Assembly (NCBI RefSeq): GCF_002794255.1
Contig: NZ_PGGW01000069.1
Span: forward strand, 62,001-126,000
Length of the DNA stretch: 64,000 nucleotides
Source: Streptomyces carminius
GTDB taxonomy: Bacteria; Actinomycetota; Actinomycetes; Streptomycetales; Streptomycetaceae
Direction: 5' to 3'
Positions 33,554-41,749 of the stretch are shown in pieces. Within the stretch, counting starts at the first letter, position 1. Every line of letters begins with the position of its first letter. The notes under the pieces are model-generated. The model had not been told where the DNA came from and did not search any database. It worked only from the letters and a program-made list of their open reading frames with translations. A program made the position numbers and the translations under genes.

Positions 33554-33675
33554 TCGGTAAACACGCTGAGTCAGCATTGATGTCCGTTAGTCGGACAGGG
33601 GGATCTTTTGCGCGCATCCCATGTCCATTCTGTCGGTAAATGACGCTGCGTGATGCGACCGTAATATGGACATGT
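33554..33675. repeat. Repeats upstream of AGCS symporter gene
   Basis: TCGGTAAA occurs at 33554-33561 and 33633-33640, each followed within a few bases by CGCTG. An inverted pair CATGTCCAT (33620-33628) and ATGGACATG (33666-33674) brackets the second copy. The 407-bp gap 33469-33875 holds no gene and is AT-rich, so these are likely regulatory. Confidence 0.5.
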
Positions 33676-33688
33676 GAGCTGGGTCACA
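33673..33688. promoter_or_regulatory. Crp-type box
   Basis: TGTGA-GCTGGG-TCACA is a perfect match to the Crp/cAMP-receptor consensus TGTGA-N6-TCACA, which Streptomyces Crp also recognises. It lies 188 bp before the AGCS symporter ATG and overlaps one arm of the 9-bp inverted repeat. Confidence 0.65.
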
Positions 33689-33875
33689 CTTTACTGATAG
33701 CGCAGCGTGGTAGGAACTCCCAATCCGAAACCGCCGGGATCCGAACGTCTCCGGTGGTCCCGGATGAAGACTGCGCTCGGCCTTATTCGGACAACGGAGT
33801 TCGCGCTGTCCGACGCGTCATCCGGCAACCACCGTTGCCTCACGTCCCCGCAGCCGCACCAGCCAGAGGTACTCC

Positions 33876-35438
33876 ATGGCAGAGAACGAATCCTGGACAG
33901 CCCGGGTCGACGAAGCGATCAGCGACTTCGTCGACCCGGTGGCCAGAGAGATCGGCGAGATCGTCTTCTACACCATCCCGCTCGGTGACACCGAGTTCCC
34001 GTGGATCGTCGGCTGGCTCGTCGTCGCCGGTCTGATCTTCACGGGCTACTTCGGCTTCGCCCAGGTCCGTCACATCGGCACAGCCTTCAAGCTGGTCCGC
34101 GGCAGGTACGACCAGAAGGACGCCCCCGGCGAGGTGAGCCACTTCCAGGCACTCACCTCCGCCGTCTCCGGCACCGTCGGCCTCGGCAACATCGCCGGTG
34201 TGGCCATCGCGGTCACCATCGGCGGCCCCGGCGCCACCTTCTGGATGATCGTCTGCGGTCTGCTCGGCATGGCCACCAAGTTCGTCGAGTGCACCCTCGG
34301 TGTGAAGTACCGCGAGGTCCACGAGGACGGCACCGTCTCCGGCGGTCCCATGCACTACCTGCGCAGGGGCATGACCGAGCGCGGACTGGGCGGCGTGGGC
34401 AAGGTGCTCGCCGCCGGCTCCGCCGTCGCGATCCTGTTCTTCACCTTCTTCGGCGGCAACCTCTTCCAGGTCAACCAGAGCCTGGAGCAGCTCCAGTCCG
34501 TCACCGGCAAGGACGACAGCGTCTTCTCCACCTCCGGCGGCGCGCTCTTCTTCGGCATCCTCATCGCCGCCCTGGTCGCCCTGGTCCTCATCGGCGGCAT
34601 GCGCTCCATCGGCGCCGTCACCAGCCGGCTGGTCCCCGCCATGGCGATCATCTACGTCACCGCCTGCCTCTTCGTCATCCTGACCAACGCCGGCCAGGTG
34701 CCCGAGGCCATCGGCGACATCGTCGGCGAGGCCTTCGCCCCCGAGGGTGTGGCCGGCGGCCTCATCGGCGCACTGATCGTCGGCTTCCAGCGGGCCGCCT
34801 TCTCCAACGAGGCCGGCATCGGCTCCGCCCCCATCGCCCACGCCGCGGTCAAGACCAAGCGCCCCGCCACCGAGGGCCTGGTCGCGATGATCGAGCCGTT
34901 CATCGACACCGTCATCATCTGCACCATGACCGCGCTGACCATCGTCATCGCCAGGACCCCGAGCTGGGAGGACGCCCGCCAGGCCAGCGCCGACGGCGAG
35001 CCGATCGCCTCCGGCGTCTCGCTCACCTCCGACGCCTTCGAGAGCGCCATCTCCTGGTTCCCCTACGTCCTGGCCGTCGCGGTCATCCTCTTCGCCTTCT
35101 CCACGATCATCACCTGGAGCTACTACGGCCTGAAGGCCTGGGCGTACATCTTCGGCCGGAGCAAGGCCAGCGAGAACACCTACAAGGTGCTCTTCAGCCT
35201 CATCGTCATCACCGGCGCGCTGATGTCCCTGTCCTCCCTGGTCTCCCTGGCGGACTCCTTCCTCTTCATCGCCGCGGTGTTCAACATCGTCGGCCTGTAC
35301 TTCCTGGCGCCCGTCGTCCGGAAGGAACTCCACCGGGTCCTGGACTACGTCCGGCGCCGCGACGCCGGCGAGACCGAGGAGCAGATCGACGCCGGCGAGG
35401 CCGGCGGCACCGAGGAGACCACCTCGCTCGCCAAGTGA
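33876..35438 (+). CDS. Alanine/glycine:cation symporter (AGCS)
   Basis: A 520-residue sodium-coupled amino acid transporter with about 10-11 membrane helices. The family signature GTVGLGNIAGVAIAVTIGGPGATFWM (read in part: residues about 100-125) is intact, as are FQRAAFSNEAGIGSAP and TIITWSYYGLKAW. It imports alanine or glycine with Na+. ATG 33876 has AGAGG 7 nt upstream. Its tail is acidic. The long AT-rich upstream region with a Crp box suggests carbon/cAMP-linked control. It breaks the clpS-to-mec gene order seen in mycobacteria. Confidence 0.93.
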   Translation: MAENESWTARVDEAISDFVDPVAREIGEIVFYTIPLGDTEFPWIVGWLVVAGLIFTGYFGFAQVRHIGTAFKLVRGRYDQKDAPGEVSHFQALTSAVSGTVGLGNIAGVAIAVTIGGPGATFWMIVCGLLGMATKFVECTLGVKYREVHEDGTVSGGPMHYLRRGMTERGLGGVGKVLAAGSAVAILFFTFFGGNLFQVNQSLEQLQSVTGKDDSVFSTSGGALFFGILIAALVALVLIGGMRSIGAVTSRLVPAMAIIYVTACLFVILTNAGQVPEAIGDIVGEAFAPEGVAGGLIGALIVGFQRAAFSNEAGIGSAPIAHAAVKTKRPATEGLVAMIEPFIDTVIICTMTALTIVIARTPSWEDARQASADGEPIASGVSLTSDAFESAISWFPYVLAVAVILFAFSTIITWSYYGLKAWAYIFGRSKASENTYKVLFSLIVITGALMSLSSLVSLADSFLFIAAVFNIVGLYFLAPVVRKELHRVLDYVRRRDAGETEEQIDAGEAGGTEETTSLAK

Positions 35439-35497
35439 CACCCGTCACCACCTGACGGCACCCGCCGTCCGGCACGTCCCCACCGGGCGTACCGCCC

Positions 35498-35538
35498 AGG
35501 GCCCCGCCCGCACCGCACACCGGCGCGGACGGGGCCCT
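35498..35538. terminator. Terminator after AGCS gene
   Basis: A 9-bp perfect stem AGGGCCCCG/CGGGGCCCT (35498-35506 with 35530-35538), extended inside by CCGC/GCGG after one mismatch. Confidence 0.65.
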
Positions 35539-35589
35539 CGTCGGTCACGCGCCCCCCGGCCGCCCGCCCAACCGGTCACCGGCCCTGCC

Positions 35590-35595
35590 TATGCT
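35590..35595 (+). promoter_or_regulatory. -10 element for leaderless mec mRNA
   Basis: TATGCT ends 7 nt before the ATG at 35603; there is no Shine-Dalgarno. Confidence 0.5.
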
Positions 35596-35602
35596 GTGGC
35601 CC

Positions 35603-36034
35603 ATGCTGACCATCACCCAGGAGCTGCACGACCAGATCGTCGCCCACGCCCGCCGGGACCACCCCGACGAGGCGTGCGGAGTCATCGCGGGCCCGGCCGG
35701 CAGCGACCGCCCCGAGCGCTTCATCCCCATGCTGAACGCCGCCCGCTCCCCGACGTTCTACGAGTTCGACTCCTCGGACCTGCTCAGGCTCTACCGCGAG
35801 ATGGACGACCGCGACGAGGAACCCGTCGTCATCTACCACTCGCACACCGCCACCGAGGCCTACCCCTCGCGCACCGACATCGCCTACGCCAACGAGCCCG
35901 GCGCCCACTACGTGCTGGTTTCCACCGCCGAGTGCGGCAACGAGGAGGGCCCCGTCTCCTTCCGCTCCTTCCGCATCACCGACGGCGAGGTCACCGAGGA
36001 GGAGGTCCGGATCGTCCCCGCCCGCCAGGAGTGA
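35603..36034 (+). CDS. mec: JAMM metalloprotease Mec, CysO-processing
   Basis: A 143-residue MPN+/JAMM zinc peptidase. The complete motif is present: Glu23 in PDEACG, then HSHTATEAYPSRTD with His79, His81, Ser89 and Asp92. The mycobacterial homologue Mec hydrolyses the CysO-cysteine adduct to release cysteine and regenerate the carrier; the same order mec-cysO-cysM occurs here. ATG 35603 follows TATGCT at leaderless spacing; the in-frame ATG at 35591 overlaps the -10 and is unlikely. A leader-peptide gene separates it from cysO, so cysO-cysM may have their own promoter. Confidence 0.9.
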   Translation: MLTITQELHDQIVAHARRDHPDEACGVIAGPAGSDRPERFIPMLNAARSPTFYEFDSSDLLRLYREMDDRDEEPVVIYHSHTATEAYPSRTDIAYANEPGAHYVLVSTAECGNEEGPVSFRSFRITDGEVTEEEVRIVPARQE

Positions 36035-36135
36035 ACGACGGGCCGGGAAACGGCCGGAAGCGGCCTCCTCCCGAGGGGTGAGACAGCACGGTCCGTATCG
36101 TGACACGGCCATCGGGAACAGCGGTGGGGAATCGT

Positions 36136-36141
36136 TACGAT
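36136..36141 (+). promoter_or_regulatory. -10 element for leaderless leader peptide
   Basis: TACGAT ends 6 nt before the ATG at 36148. The transcript would start at or next to the leader-peptide start codon. Confidence 0.5.
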
Positions 36142-36147
36142 GAGCCC

Positions 36148-36306
36148 ATGGTTAACCACGACGTGAGCGACATCCACCCGGGCACGCCCCCGGGCACGCT
36201 GCTCGTGGCCCGCCTGCACGTCGACCTGTGCCGCCTCGCCAGCGCTTTGGGGCGTCCCCCGCGCAGCGTGGGGACATGTACGCGCTGCGCCACCGCCCGC
36301 GGCTGA
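36148..36306 (+). CDS. Sulfur-metabolism leader peptide
   Basis: A 52-codon ORF whose centre VARLHVDLCRLASALG resembles the actinobacterial putative leader peptides (HVDL-x-R-x-x-SA core) found before sulfur-assimilation genes. Cysteine codons are at positions 28, 44 and 47. Codon 44 (36277-36279) lies in the loop, and codon 47 (36286-36288) in the 3' arm, of one of two competing hairpins. It sits 93 bp before cysO. The expected role is cysteine-responsive attenuation of cysO-cysM, with the peptide itself not functional. It looks leaderless. Confidence 0.7.
   Translation: MVNHDVSDIHPGTPPGTLLVARLHVDLCRLASALGRPPRSVGTCTRCATARG
36254..36290 (+). promoter_or_regulatory. Mutually exclusive hairpins (candidate attenuator)
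   Basis: Hairpin 1 pairs GTCCCC (36254-36259) with GGGGAC (36270-36275). Hairpin 2 pairs GCGCAGCG (36261-36268) with CGCTGCGC (36283-36290). They overlap and cannot coexist. A further GCGGCC-CGCC-GGCCGC hairpin at 36323-36338 lies just past the leader stop and could terminate. Cys codons 44 and 47 fall inside hairpin 2. Confidence 0.55.
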
Positions 36307-36399
36307 TCCCGGGCACCCGCACGCGGCCCGCCGGCCGCACCCGCGCCCCCACGCACGGCCCGCACACCCGCTTCCCGCCTCTCCCACAGGAGCCCACCC

Positions 36400-36678
36400 A
36401 TGGCCATCGAGGTCCGCATCCCGACCATCCTCCGCACCCACACCGGCGGTCAGAAGGCCGTCGAGGGCAACGGCGGCACCCTCGCCGAGCTCATCGACGA
36501 CCTGGAGACCCGCCACAGCGGCATCCGGGAGCGCCTGGTCGACGGCGGTGAGCTGCGCCGCTTCGTCAACGTCTACCTCAACGACGAGGACGTCCGCTTC
36601 CTGGACGGGATCTCCACCAAGGTCAGCGACGGCGACAACGTCACCATCCTCCCGGCGGTGGCCGGAGGCATGCGCTGA
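36400..36678 (+). CDS. cysO: ThiS/MoaD-like sulfur carrier CysO, with C-terminal Met-Arg
   Basis: A 92-residue ubiquitin-fold sulfur carrier. The core IEVRIPTILRTHTGG, LIDDLETRHSGIRERL, RFVNVYLNDEDVRFLDG and DGDNVTILPAVAGG is typical CysO. A thiocarboxylate on the terminal glycine supplies sulfide to CysM. Here Gly89-Gly90 is followed by Met-Arg, so the diglycine is not at the end; mycobacterial CysO ends in GG. Cleavage, most simply by the adjacent JAMM protease Mec, would be needed before thiocarboxylation (inference). AGGAG lies 7 nt before the ATG. Its stop overlaps the cysM ATG by one base. Confidence 0.92.
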   Translation: MAIEVRIPTILRTHTGGQKAVEGNGGTLAELIDDLETRHSGIRERLVDGGELRRFVNVYLNDEDVRFLDGISTKVSDGDNVTILPAVAGGMR

Positions 36679-37628
36679 TGCGCTACGACTCGCCGACCGC
36701 CGCGGTGGGCAACACCCCCCTGGTGCGCCTGCCGCGGCTCTCGCCGTCCGAGGACGTCCGCATCTGGGCCAAGCTGGAGGACCGCAACCCCACCGGCTCC
36801 ATCAAGGACCGCCCGGCCCTCCACATGATCGAGCAGGCCGAGAAGGACGGCCGGCTCACCCCCGGCTGCACCATCCTGGAGCCCACCTCCGGCAACACCG
36901 GCATCTCCCTGGCCATGGCGGCCAGGCTCAAGGGCTACCGCATGGTCTGCGTCATGCCGGAGAACACCAGCTCCGAACGCCGTGAACTGCTCGCCATGTG
37001 GGGCGCCGAGATCATCCCCTCCCCGGCCGCGGGCGGCTCCAACACCGCCGTGCGCGTCGCCAAGGAGATCGCCGCCGAGCACCCCGACTGGGTCATGCTC
37101 TACCAGTACGGCAACCCCGACAACGCCGGCGCCCACTACACCGGCACCGGCCCGGAGATCTACGCCGACCTGCCCTCCGTCACCCACTTCGTCGCCGGAC
37201 TGGGCACCACCGGCACCCTGATGGGCGCCGGCCGCTACCTGCGCGAGAAGGTCCCCGGCATCCAGATCGTCGCCGCCGAACCCCGCTACGACGACCTCGT
37301 GTACGGCCTGCGCAACCTCGACGAGGGCTTCGTGCCCGAGCTCTACGACGAGACCGTCCTCACCACCCGCTACTCCGTGGGCTCCGAGGACGCCGTCACC
37401 CGCACCCGCGAACTCCTCGCCCAGGAGGGCATCTTCGCCGGCGTCTCCACCGGCGCCGCCCTGCACGCCGCCATCGGCGTCGGCCGCAAGGCCGTGAAGG
37501 CGGGGGAGAACGCCGACATCGTCTTCGTCGTCGCCGACGCCGGCTGGAAGTACCTGTCCACCGGCATCTACACCGCCCCCACCACCGAGGCCGCCGTCGA
37601 GGCGCTCCAGGGCCAGCTCTGGGCCTGA
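36678..37628 (+). CDS. cysM: Cysteine synthase CysM (CysO-dependent)
   Basis: A 316-residue PLP enzyme of the cysteine synthase family. The PLP lysine is Lys43 in NPTGSIKDRPA; the phosphate loop is GLGTTGTLMGAGRYL and the substrate loop TSGNTGISLAMAA. Together with the adjacent cysO and mec it is the CysO-thiocarboxylate type using O-phosphoserine, as in mycobacteria, rather than a sulfide/O-acetylserine enzyme. Coupled to cysO by a TGATG overlap. Confidence 0.94.
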   Translation: MRYDSPTAAVGNTPLVRLPRLSPSEDVRIWAKLEDRNPTGSIKDRPALHMIEQAEKDGRLTPGCTILEPTSGNTGISLAMAARLKGYRMVCVMPENTSSERRELLAMWGAEIIPSPAAGGSNTAVRVAKEIAAEHPDWVMLYQYGNPDNAGAHYTGTGPEIYADLPSVTHFVAGLGTTGTLMGAGRYLREKVPGIQIVAAEPRYDDLVYGLRNLDEGFVPELYDETVLTTRYSVGSEDAVTRTRELLAQEGIFAGVSTGAALHAAIGVGRKAVKAGENADIVFVVADAGWKYLSTGIYTAPTTEAAVEALQGQLWA

Positions 37629-37682
37629 CCGGCCTGTGACCGGCCCGTCGGCCCGGCCGGCTGAACGGACCCGCCGGCACCC

Positions 37683-37720
37683 GCCGCCCTCCCGCCGCAC
37701 GGGCGGCCGGGAGCGGCGGC
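37683..37720 (+). terminator. Terminator after cysM
   Basis: Arms GCCGCCCTCCCG (37683-37694) and CGGGAGCGGCGGC (37708-37720) pair with a small bulge, 55 nt past the stop. Confidence 0.55.
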
Positions 37721-37792
37721 GCGGCCGTACCCCGCGCTGGTGATTCCGCCCACAACAGGGCCCATGAAGGAGCCACCGGCCCCCCCGCGCCT

Positions 37793-37798
37793 TACGCT
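37793..37798 (+). promoter_or_regulatory. -10 element upstream of MBL-fold gene
   Basis: TACGCT lies 40 nt before the ATG at 37839; the leader carries GGAGG about 12 nt before the ATG, so this transcript would have a short 5' UTR. Confidence 0.4.
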
Positions 37799-37838
37799 CG
37801 GGTAATCCCCTTCCCGGGCCACGGAGGTTCCTTCCCCT

Positions 37839-38609
37839 ATGAAGCTCACCGTCGTCGGCTGCTCGGGATCGTTCCCGTCCGCGGACTCGGCCTGCTCCAG
37901 CTACCTCGTCGAGGCCGACGGCTACCGACTCCTGCTGGACATGGGCAACGGTGCCCTCGGCGAACTGCAGCGCCACTGCGGCCTCTACGACCTCGACGCC
38001 ATCGCGCTCAGCCACCTCCACGCCGACCACTGCATCGACATGTGCGCGTACTTCGTGGCGCGCTACTACCGGCACGAGGGCGGACGCTGCGAGGCCATCC
38101 CGGTGTACGGGCCCAAGGGCACCGAGCAGCGGCTCACCACCGCCTACGCCGACACCCCGTCCGAGAAGTCGATGAGCGAGGTCTTCGACTTCCACGACCT
38201 CGCCCCCGCCACCGCCTTCCGGCTCGGGCCGCTGACCGTCCGGGCCGAACTGATGCGGCACCCGGTGGAGACCTACGGCTTCCGCATCGAGCACGACGGG
38301 AAGAGCATCGTCTACTCCGGCGACACCGGCCCCTGCGACGCGCTGCGCGGCCTCGCCGCGGACGCCGACCTCTTCCTGTGCGAGGCCTCCTTCACCCACG
38401 GCAAGGAGGACCTCCCCGAACTGCACCTCACCGGCCGCGAGGCGGGGGAGTGCGCCGCGGCGGCCGGCGCGGGCAGGCTGGTACTCACCCACATCCCGCC
38501 GTGGACCGACCCCCGGCACAACCTGCGCGACGCCGAGGCCGCCTTCACCGGACCGGTGGAACTGGCCCGCCCGGGAGCCGTCTACGAGCTGTCGGCTCCC
38601 CGGCCGTGA
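37839..38609 (+). CDS. MBL-fold hydrolase, Rv1339-like (probable cAMP phosphodiesterase)
   Basis: A 256-residue metallo-beta-lactamase-fold enzyme. Metal ligands are visible: SHLHADHCIDM, the Asp in YSGDTGPCDAL and His in LTHIPPW, with RHPVETYGFRIEHDG between. Position after cysM and before rph matches mycobacterial Rv1339, reported as an atypical class II cAMP phosphodiesterase. tRNase Z-like activity is the alternative, but the length and context favour the Rv1339 group. No membrane segment is present. A Crp box 4 kb upstream in the window makes a cAMP role of local interest. Confidence 0.85.
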   Translation: MKLTVVGCSGSFPSADSACSSYLVEADGYRLLLDMGNGALGELQRHCGLYDLDAIALSHLHADHCIDMCAYFVARYYRHEGGRCEAIPVYGPKGTEQRLTTAYADTPSEKSMSEVFDFHDLAPATAFRLGPLTVRAELMRHPVETYGFRIEHDGKSIVYSGDTGPCDALRGLAADADLFLCEASFTHGKEDLPELHLTGREAGECAAAAGAGRLVLTHIPPWTDPRHNLRDAEAAFTGPVELARPGAVYELSAPRP

Positions 38610-38842
38610 ACGGACCGGGCCCGCCGGCCCGGACGGCTTCCGCGACGGGACCCGCGCGCCGACGGGACCCGGCGCCGGTACGGGCCCGGCGGCATCCGCT
38701 CGGCCGGCACCGTCCGAGCCGTGTCCCCGGCCGACCGGTCCGTGTCCCGCGGGCTCGTGGACGGACACGGAGAGCCCCCGGCCCGCCGCGCGGCCCGGGG
38801 GCGGAGAGCACGCTCCTCCCCGCAGGCGGGAAATGCCCCACC

Positions 38843-38864
38843 CCCCGGGTGTGAACACCCGGGG
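38843..38864. terminator. Bidirectional terminator hairpin
   Basis: A perfect 10-bp stem CCCCGGGTGT/ACACCCGGGG with a 2-nt loop between convergent genes. Confidence 0.6.
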
Positions 38865-38900
38865 TACCTCGCGGGAACAGGCTGAACCGGGGCATCCCGG

Positions 38901-38944
38901 CCACGGTCACCGCGCACCACGGTCACCGCGCACCACGGTCACCG
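38901..38944. repeat. 16-bp tandem repeat
   Basis: CCACGGTCACCGCGCA is present at 38901-38916 and 38917-38932, with a third partial copy (CCACGGTCACCG) from 38933. It lies just past the 3' end of the PTS permease gene. Confidence 0.8.
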
Positions 38945-38981
38945 TGTGCACGGACCGCCCGGGGCCGGGGCCCCGGGCCCC

Positions 38982-40268
38982 TCAGGCCCGGTACTGGGCC
39001 TTCTCCTGCTCGGCGGTCTCCTCCGCCGGCTCCCGCCCCGGCGTCGGCAGGTCGAACCTGACGATCGCGAAGCGGAAGACGGCGTAGTACACCACCGCGA
39101 AGCACAGCCCCAGCACCACCAGCAGCCACGGCCTGGACGCGATCCCCAGATTCAGCACGAAGTCGATCGCACCCGCCGAGAAACCGAAACCGTCCCGCGC
39201 CCCCAGCGCCCAGCTCAACGCCATCGAGACACCCGTCAGCAGCGCGTGGAACACGTACAGCAGCGGCGCGACGAACATGAACGCGAACTCGATCGGCTCC
39301 GTCACCCCGGTGACGAAGGCCGTCAGCGCCACCGAGAACATCATCCCGCCCACCACCTTGCGCCGCTCCGGCCGGGCGCAGTGGTAGATCGCCAGACAGG
39401 CCGCGGGCAGCGCGAACATCATGATCGGGAAGAAACCCGTCATGAACTGCCCCGCCGTCGGATCCCCGTGCAGGAAACGCGCGATGTCCCCCTCGTGGCG
39501 GACCCCGCCCTCCTCGTAGGAACCGGCCTGGAACCACGGGAAGGAGTTCAGCAGATGGTGCATGCCGACCGGGATCAGCGCCCGGTTGGCCACCCCGAAC
39601 ACCCCCGCCCCCAGCGCCCCCGACCCCACCAGCCACTCCCCGAAACCATGGATGGCGGCTCCCAGCACCGGCCACGCGTAACCGAAGACGATCCCCAGAC
39701 CGAGCCCCGCGAAGGACGCCAGGATCGGCACCAGCCGCCGGCCGCCGAAGAACCCCAGCCAGTCCGGCAGCTTCGTGCGGTGGTACCGCTGGTAGAGCAG
39801 CGCGGTGACCAGCCCCATCACCACGCCCCCCAGCACCCCCGCGTCCGCCGGCTGCGCGACACCGTCCTGCGGCGGCAGACTGGGATCACTGAAAGCCGCC
39901 ATCACCTGCCGGAAGACCAGATAGCCCACCACGGCCGCCAGCCCCGTGGAACCGTCCGACCGCCTGGCGAAACCCACCGCGATACCGACGGCGAACAGCA
40001 GCGGCAGATTGTCCAGCAGCGCCCCGCCGCCCGCCGCCAGGAACTCGGCGACCCGGTTGACGGCAGCCGGGAAACCCTCCCGGCCCAGCATGTCCTCGTA
40101 CCCCAGACGGACCATCAGGGCCGCCGCGGGCAGCGTCGCGATCGGCAGCATCAGACTGCGGCCGACGCGCTGGGCCACCGCCATCACCCCGGAACCGCGG
40201 CTCCTCCGGCCGGCGCTCCCGGCATCCCCGGCGTCCCCGGCGTCCGCCGGAGCACTGGCTGTGGACAT
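38982..40268 (-). CDS. nagE: PTS EIIC permease, N-acetylglucosamine type
   Basis: A 428-residue EIIC of the glucose/GlcNAc PTS superfamily with about 10 hydrophobic segments. The family signature GVTEPIEFAFMFVAPLLYV is intact, and LIPVGMHHLLNSFPWF and RSLMLPIATLPAAALMVRLG match GlcNAc-type permeases. No EIIB or EIIA is fused. ATG 40268 has GGGGAGG five nt upstream. The separate EIIB lies divergently 292 bp away. Many streptomycetes have two EIIC genes here; only one is present. The hexosaminidase at 3.5 kb could supply substrate. Confidence 0.9.
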   Translation of the reverse strand: MSTASAPADAGDAGDAGSAGRRSRGSGVMAVAQRVGRSLMLPIATLPAAALMVRLGYEDMLGREGFPAAVNRVAEFLAAGGGALLDNLPLLFAVGIAVGFARRSDGSTGLAAVVGYLVFRQVMAAFSDPSLPPQDGVAQPADAGVLGGVVMGLVTALLYQRYHRTKLPDWLGFFGGRRLVPILASFAGLGLGIVFGYAWPVLGAAIHGFGEWLVGSGALGAGVFGVANRALIPVGMHHLLNSFPWFQAGSYEEGGVRHEGDIARFLHGDPTAGQFMTGFFPIMMFALPAACLAIYHCARPERRKVVGGMMFSVALTAFVTGVTEPIEFAFMFVAPLLYVFHALLTGVSMALSWALGARDGFGFSAGAIDFVLNLGIASRPWLLVVLGLCFAVVYYAVFRFAIVRFDLPTPGREPAEETAEQEKAQYRA

Positions 40269-40560
40269 CCGATCCTCCCCTGAGCGCCGCACGACCGGCA
40301 CACCGACGACTGGGCGAAAAGTGCACAACACTATTAACACGGACATCTCCCCTCGGCGGGACGTGAGGGGCGCCGGGCGCGACACCGGCCGTGGAGAGCC
40401 CCGGAATGCAGTACCCGGCGCGCGGAAGCCCGCAGGCGCCCTCGCGCGAAGCGGCATACCGTGGGTTAATGTGCCAATCCGGTCGACGAGGGCACCCGAT
40501 GCCATGACCACCGGCGCCACGACCACCGGCCGGCAGCGGCCACGAGGAGGGCGAGAGAAC

Positions 40561-40794
40561 ATGGCCAGCAAGGCGGAGAACATCGTCGCCGGACTCGGCG
40601 GCCTCGACAACATCGTCGAGATCGAGGGCTGCGTCACCCGGCTCCGCACCGAGGTCGAGAACCCCTCCCTCATCGACGAGACCGCCCTCAAGGCGGCAGG
40701 CGCCCACGGCGTCGTCAGGATGGGCACCGCCGTCCAGGTCGTCATCGGCACCGACGCCGACCCCGTCGCCGCCGAGATCGAGGACATGATGTAG
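40561..40794 (+). CDS. nagF: PTS EIIB, N-acetylglucosamine type
   Basis: A 77-residue single-domain EIIB. The phosphorylated cysteine is Cys24 in EIEGCVTRLRTEV, the exact family motif, and MGTAVQVVIGTDADPVAAEI closes the domain. It accepts phosphate from EIIA and passes it to sugar bound by EIIC. ATG 40561 is preceded by GAGGAGG at slightly long spacing. Divergent from the EIIC gene; TTAATGT near 40467 could be its -10 element. Confidence 0.92.
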   Translation: MASKAENIVAGLGGLDNIVEIEGCVTRLRTEVENPSLIDETALKAAGAHGVVRMGTAVQVVIGTDADPVAAEIEDMM

Positions 40795-40867
40795 CCGGCC
40801 GGCCCCACCGCCCCGGCCCCACCACACCAACCGCACCGTTCCGGAACGGCGCCTCCGTTTGTGCGAC

Positions 40868-40873
40868 TAGGCT
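40868..40873 (+). promoter_or_regulatory. -10 element for leaderless rph mRNA
   Basis: TAGGCT ends 7 nt before the ATG at 40881; no Shine-Dalgarno is visible. Confidence 0.45.
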
Positions 40874-40880
40874 CGGCGGC

Positions 40881-41618
<738 letters not shown>

Positions 41619-41665
41619 GACGGCGGCCCGGAACTTTGCGAGCCCTTTACGCGTCATAGCAGGCA

Positions 41666-41695
41666 CGGGCCGTACGGGTCGAGCCGTACGGCCCG
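41666..41695. terminator. Terminator after rph
   Basis: A perfect 12-bp stem CGGGCCGTACGG/CCGTACGGCCCG (41666-41677 with 41684-41695), 6-nt loop, 48 nt after the stop. Confidence 0.75.
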
Positions 41696-41749
41696 TCCAG
41701 GCCCCCGGCAGGTCCACCCGGACCGGCCCAGGAAACCGAAAGGGAGCCC

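Larger units (their letters stand above)
38610..38981. other. Gap between MBL-fold gene and PTS gene
   Basis: This 372-bp stretch between convergent genes has no convincing gene. It holds a perfect hairpin at 38843-38864, a 16-bp tandem repeat from 38901, and a GC-rich near-palindrome around 38960-38975 that may terminate the PTS gene. Confidence 0.5.

Noticed and set aside
40269..40560. DasR dre site between the PTS genes
   Set aside because: No 16-bp match close to the known palindrome was found by eye; only short AGTG/CACT words are present.
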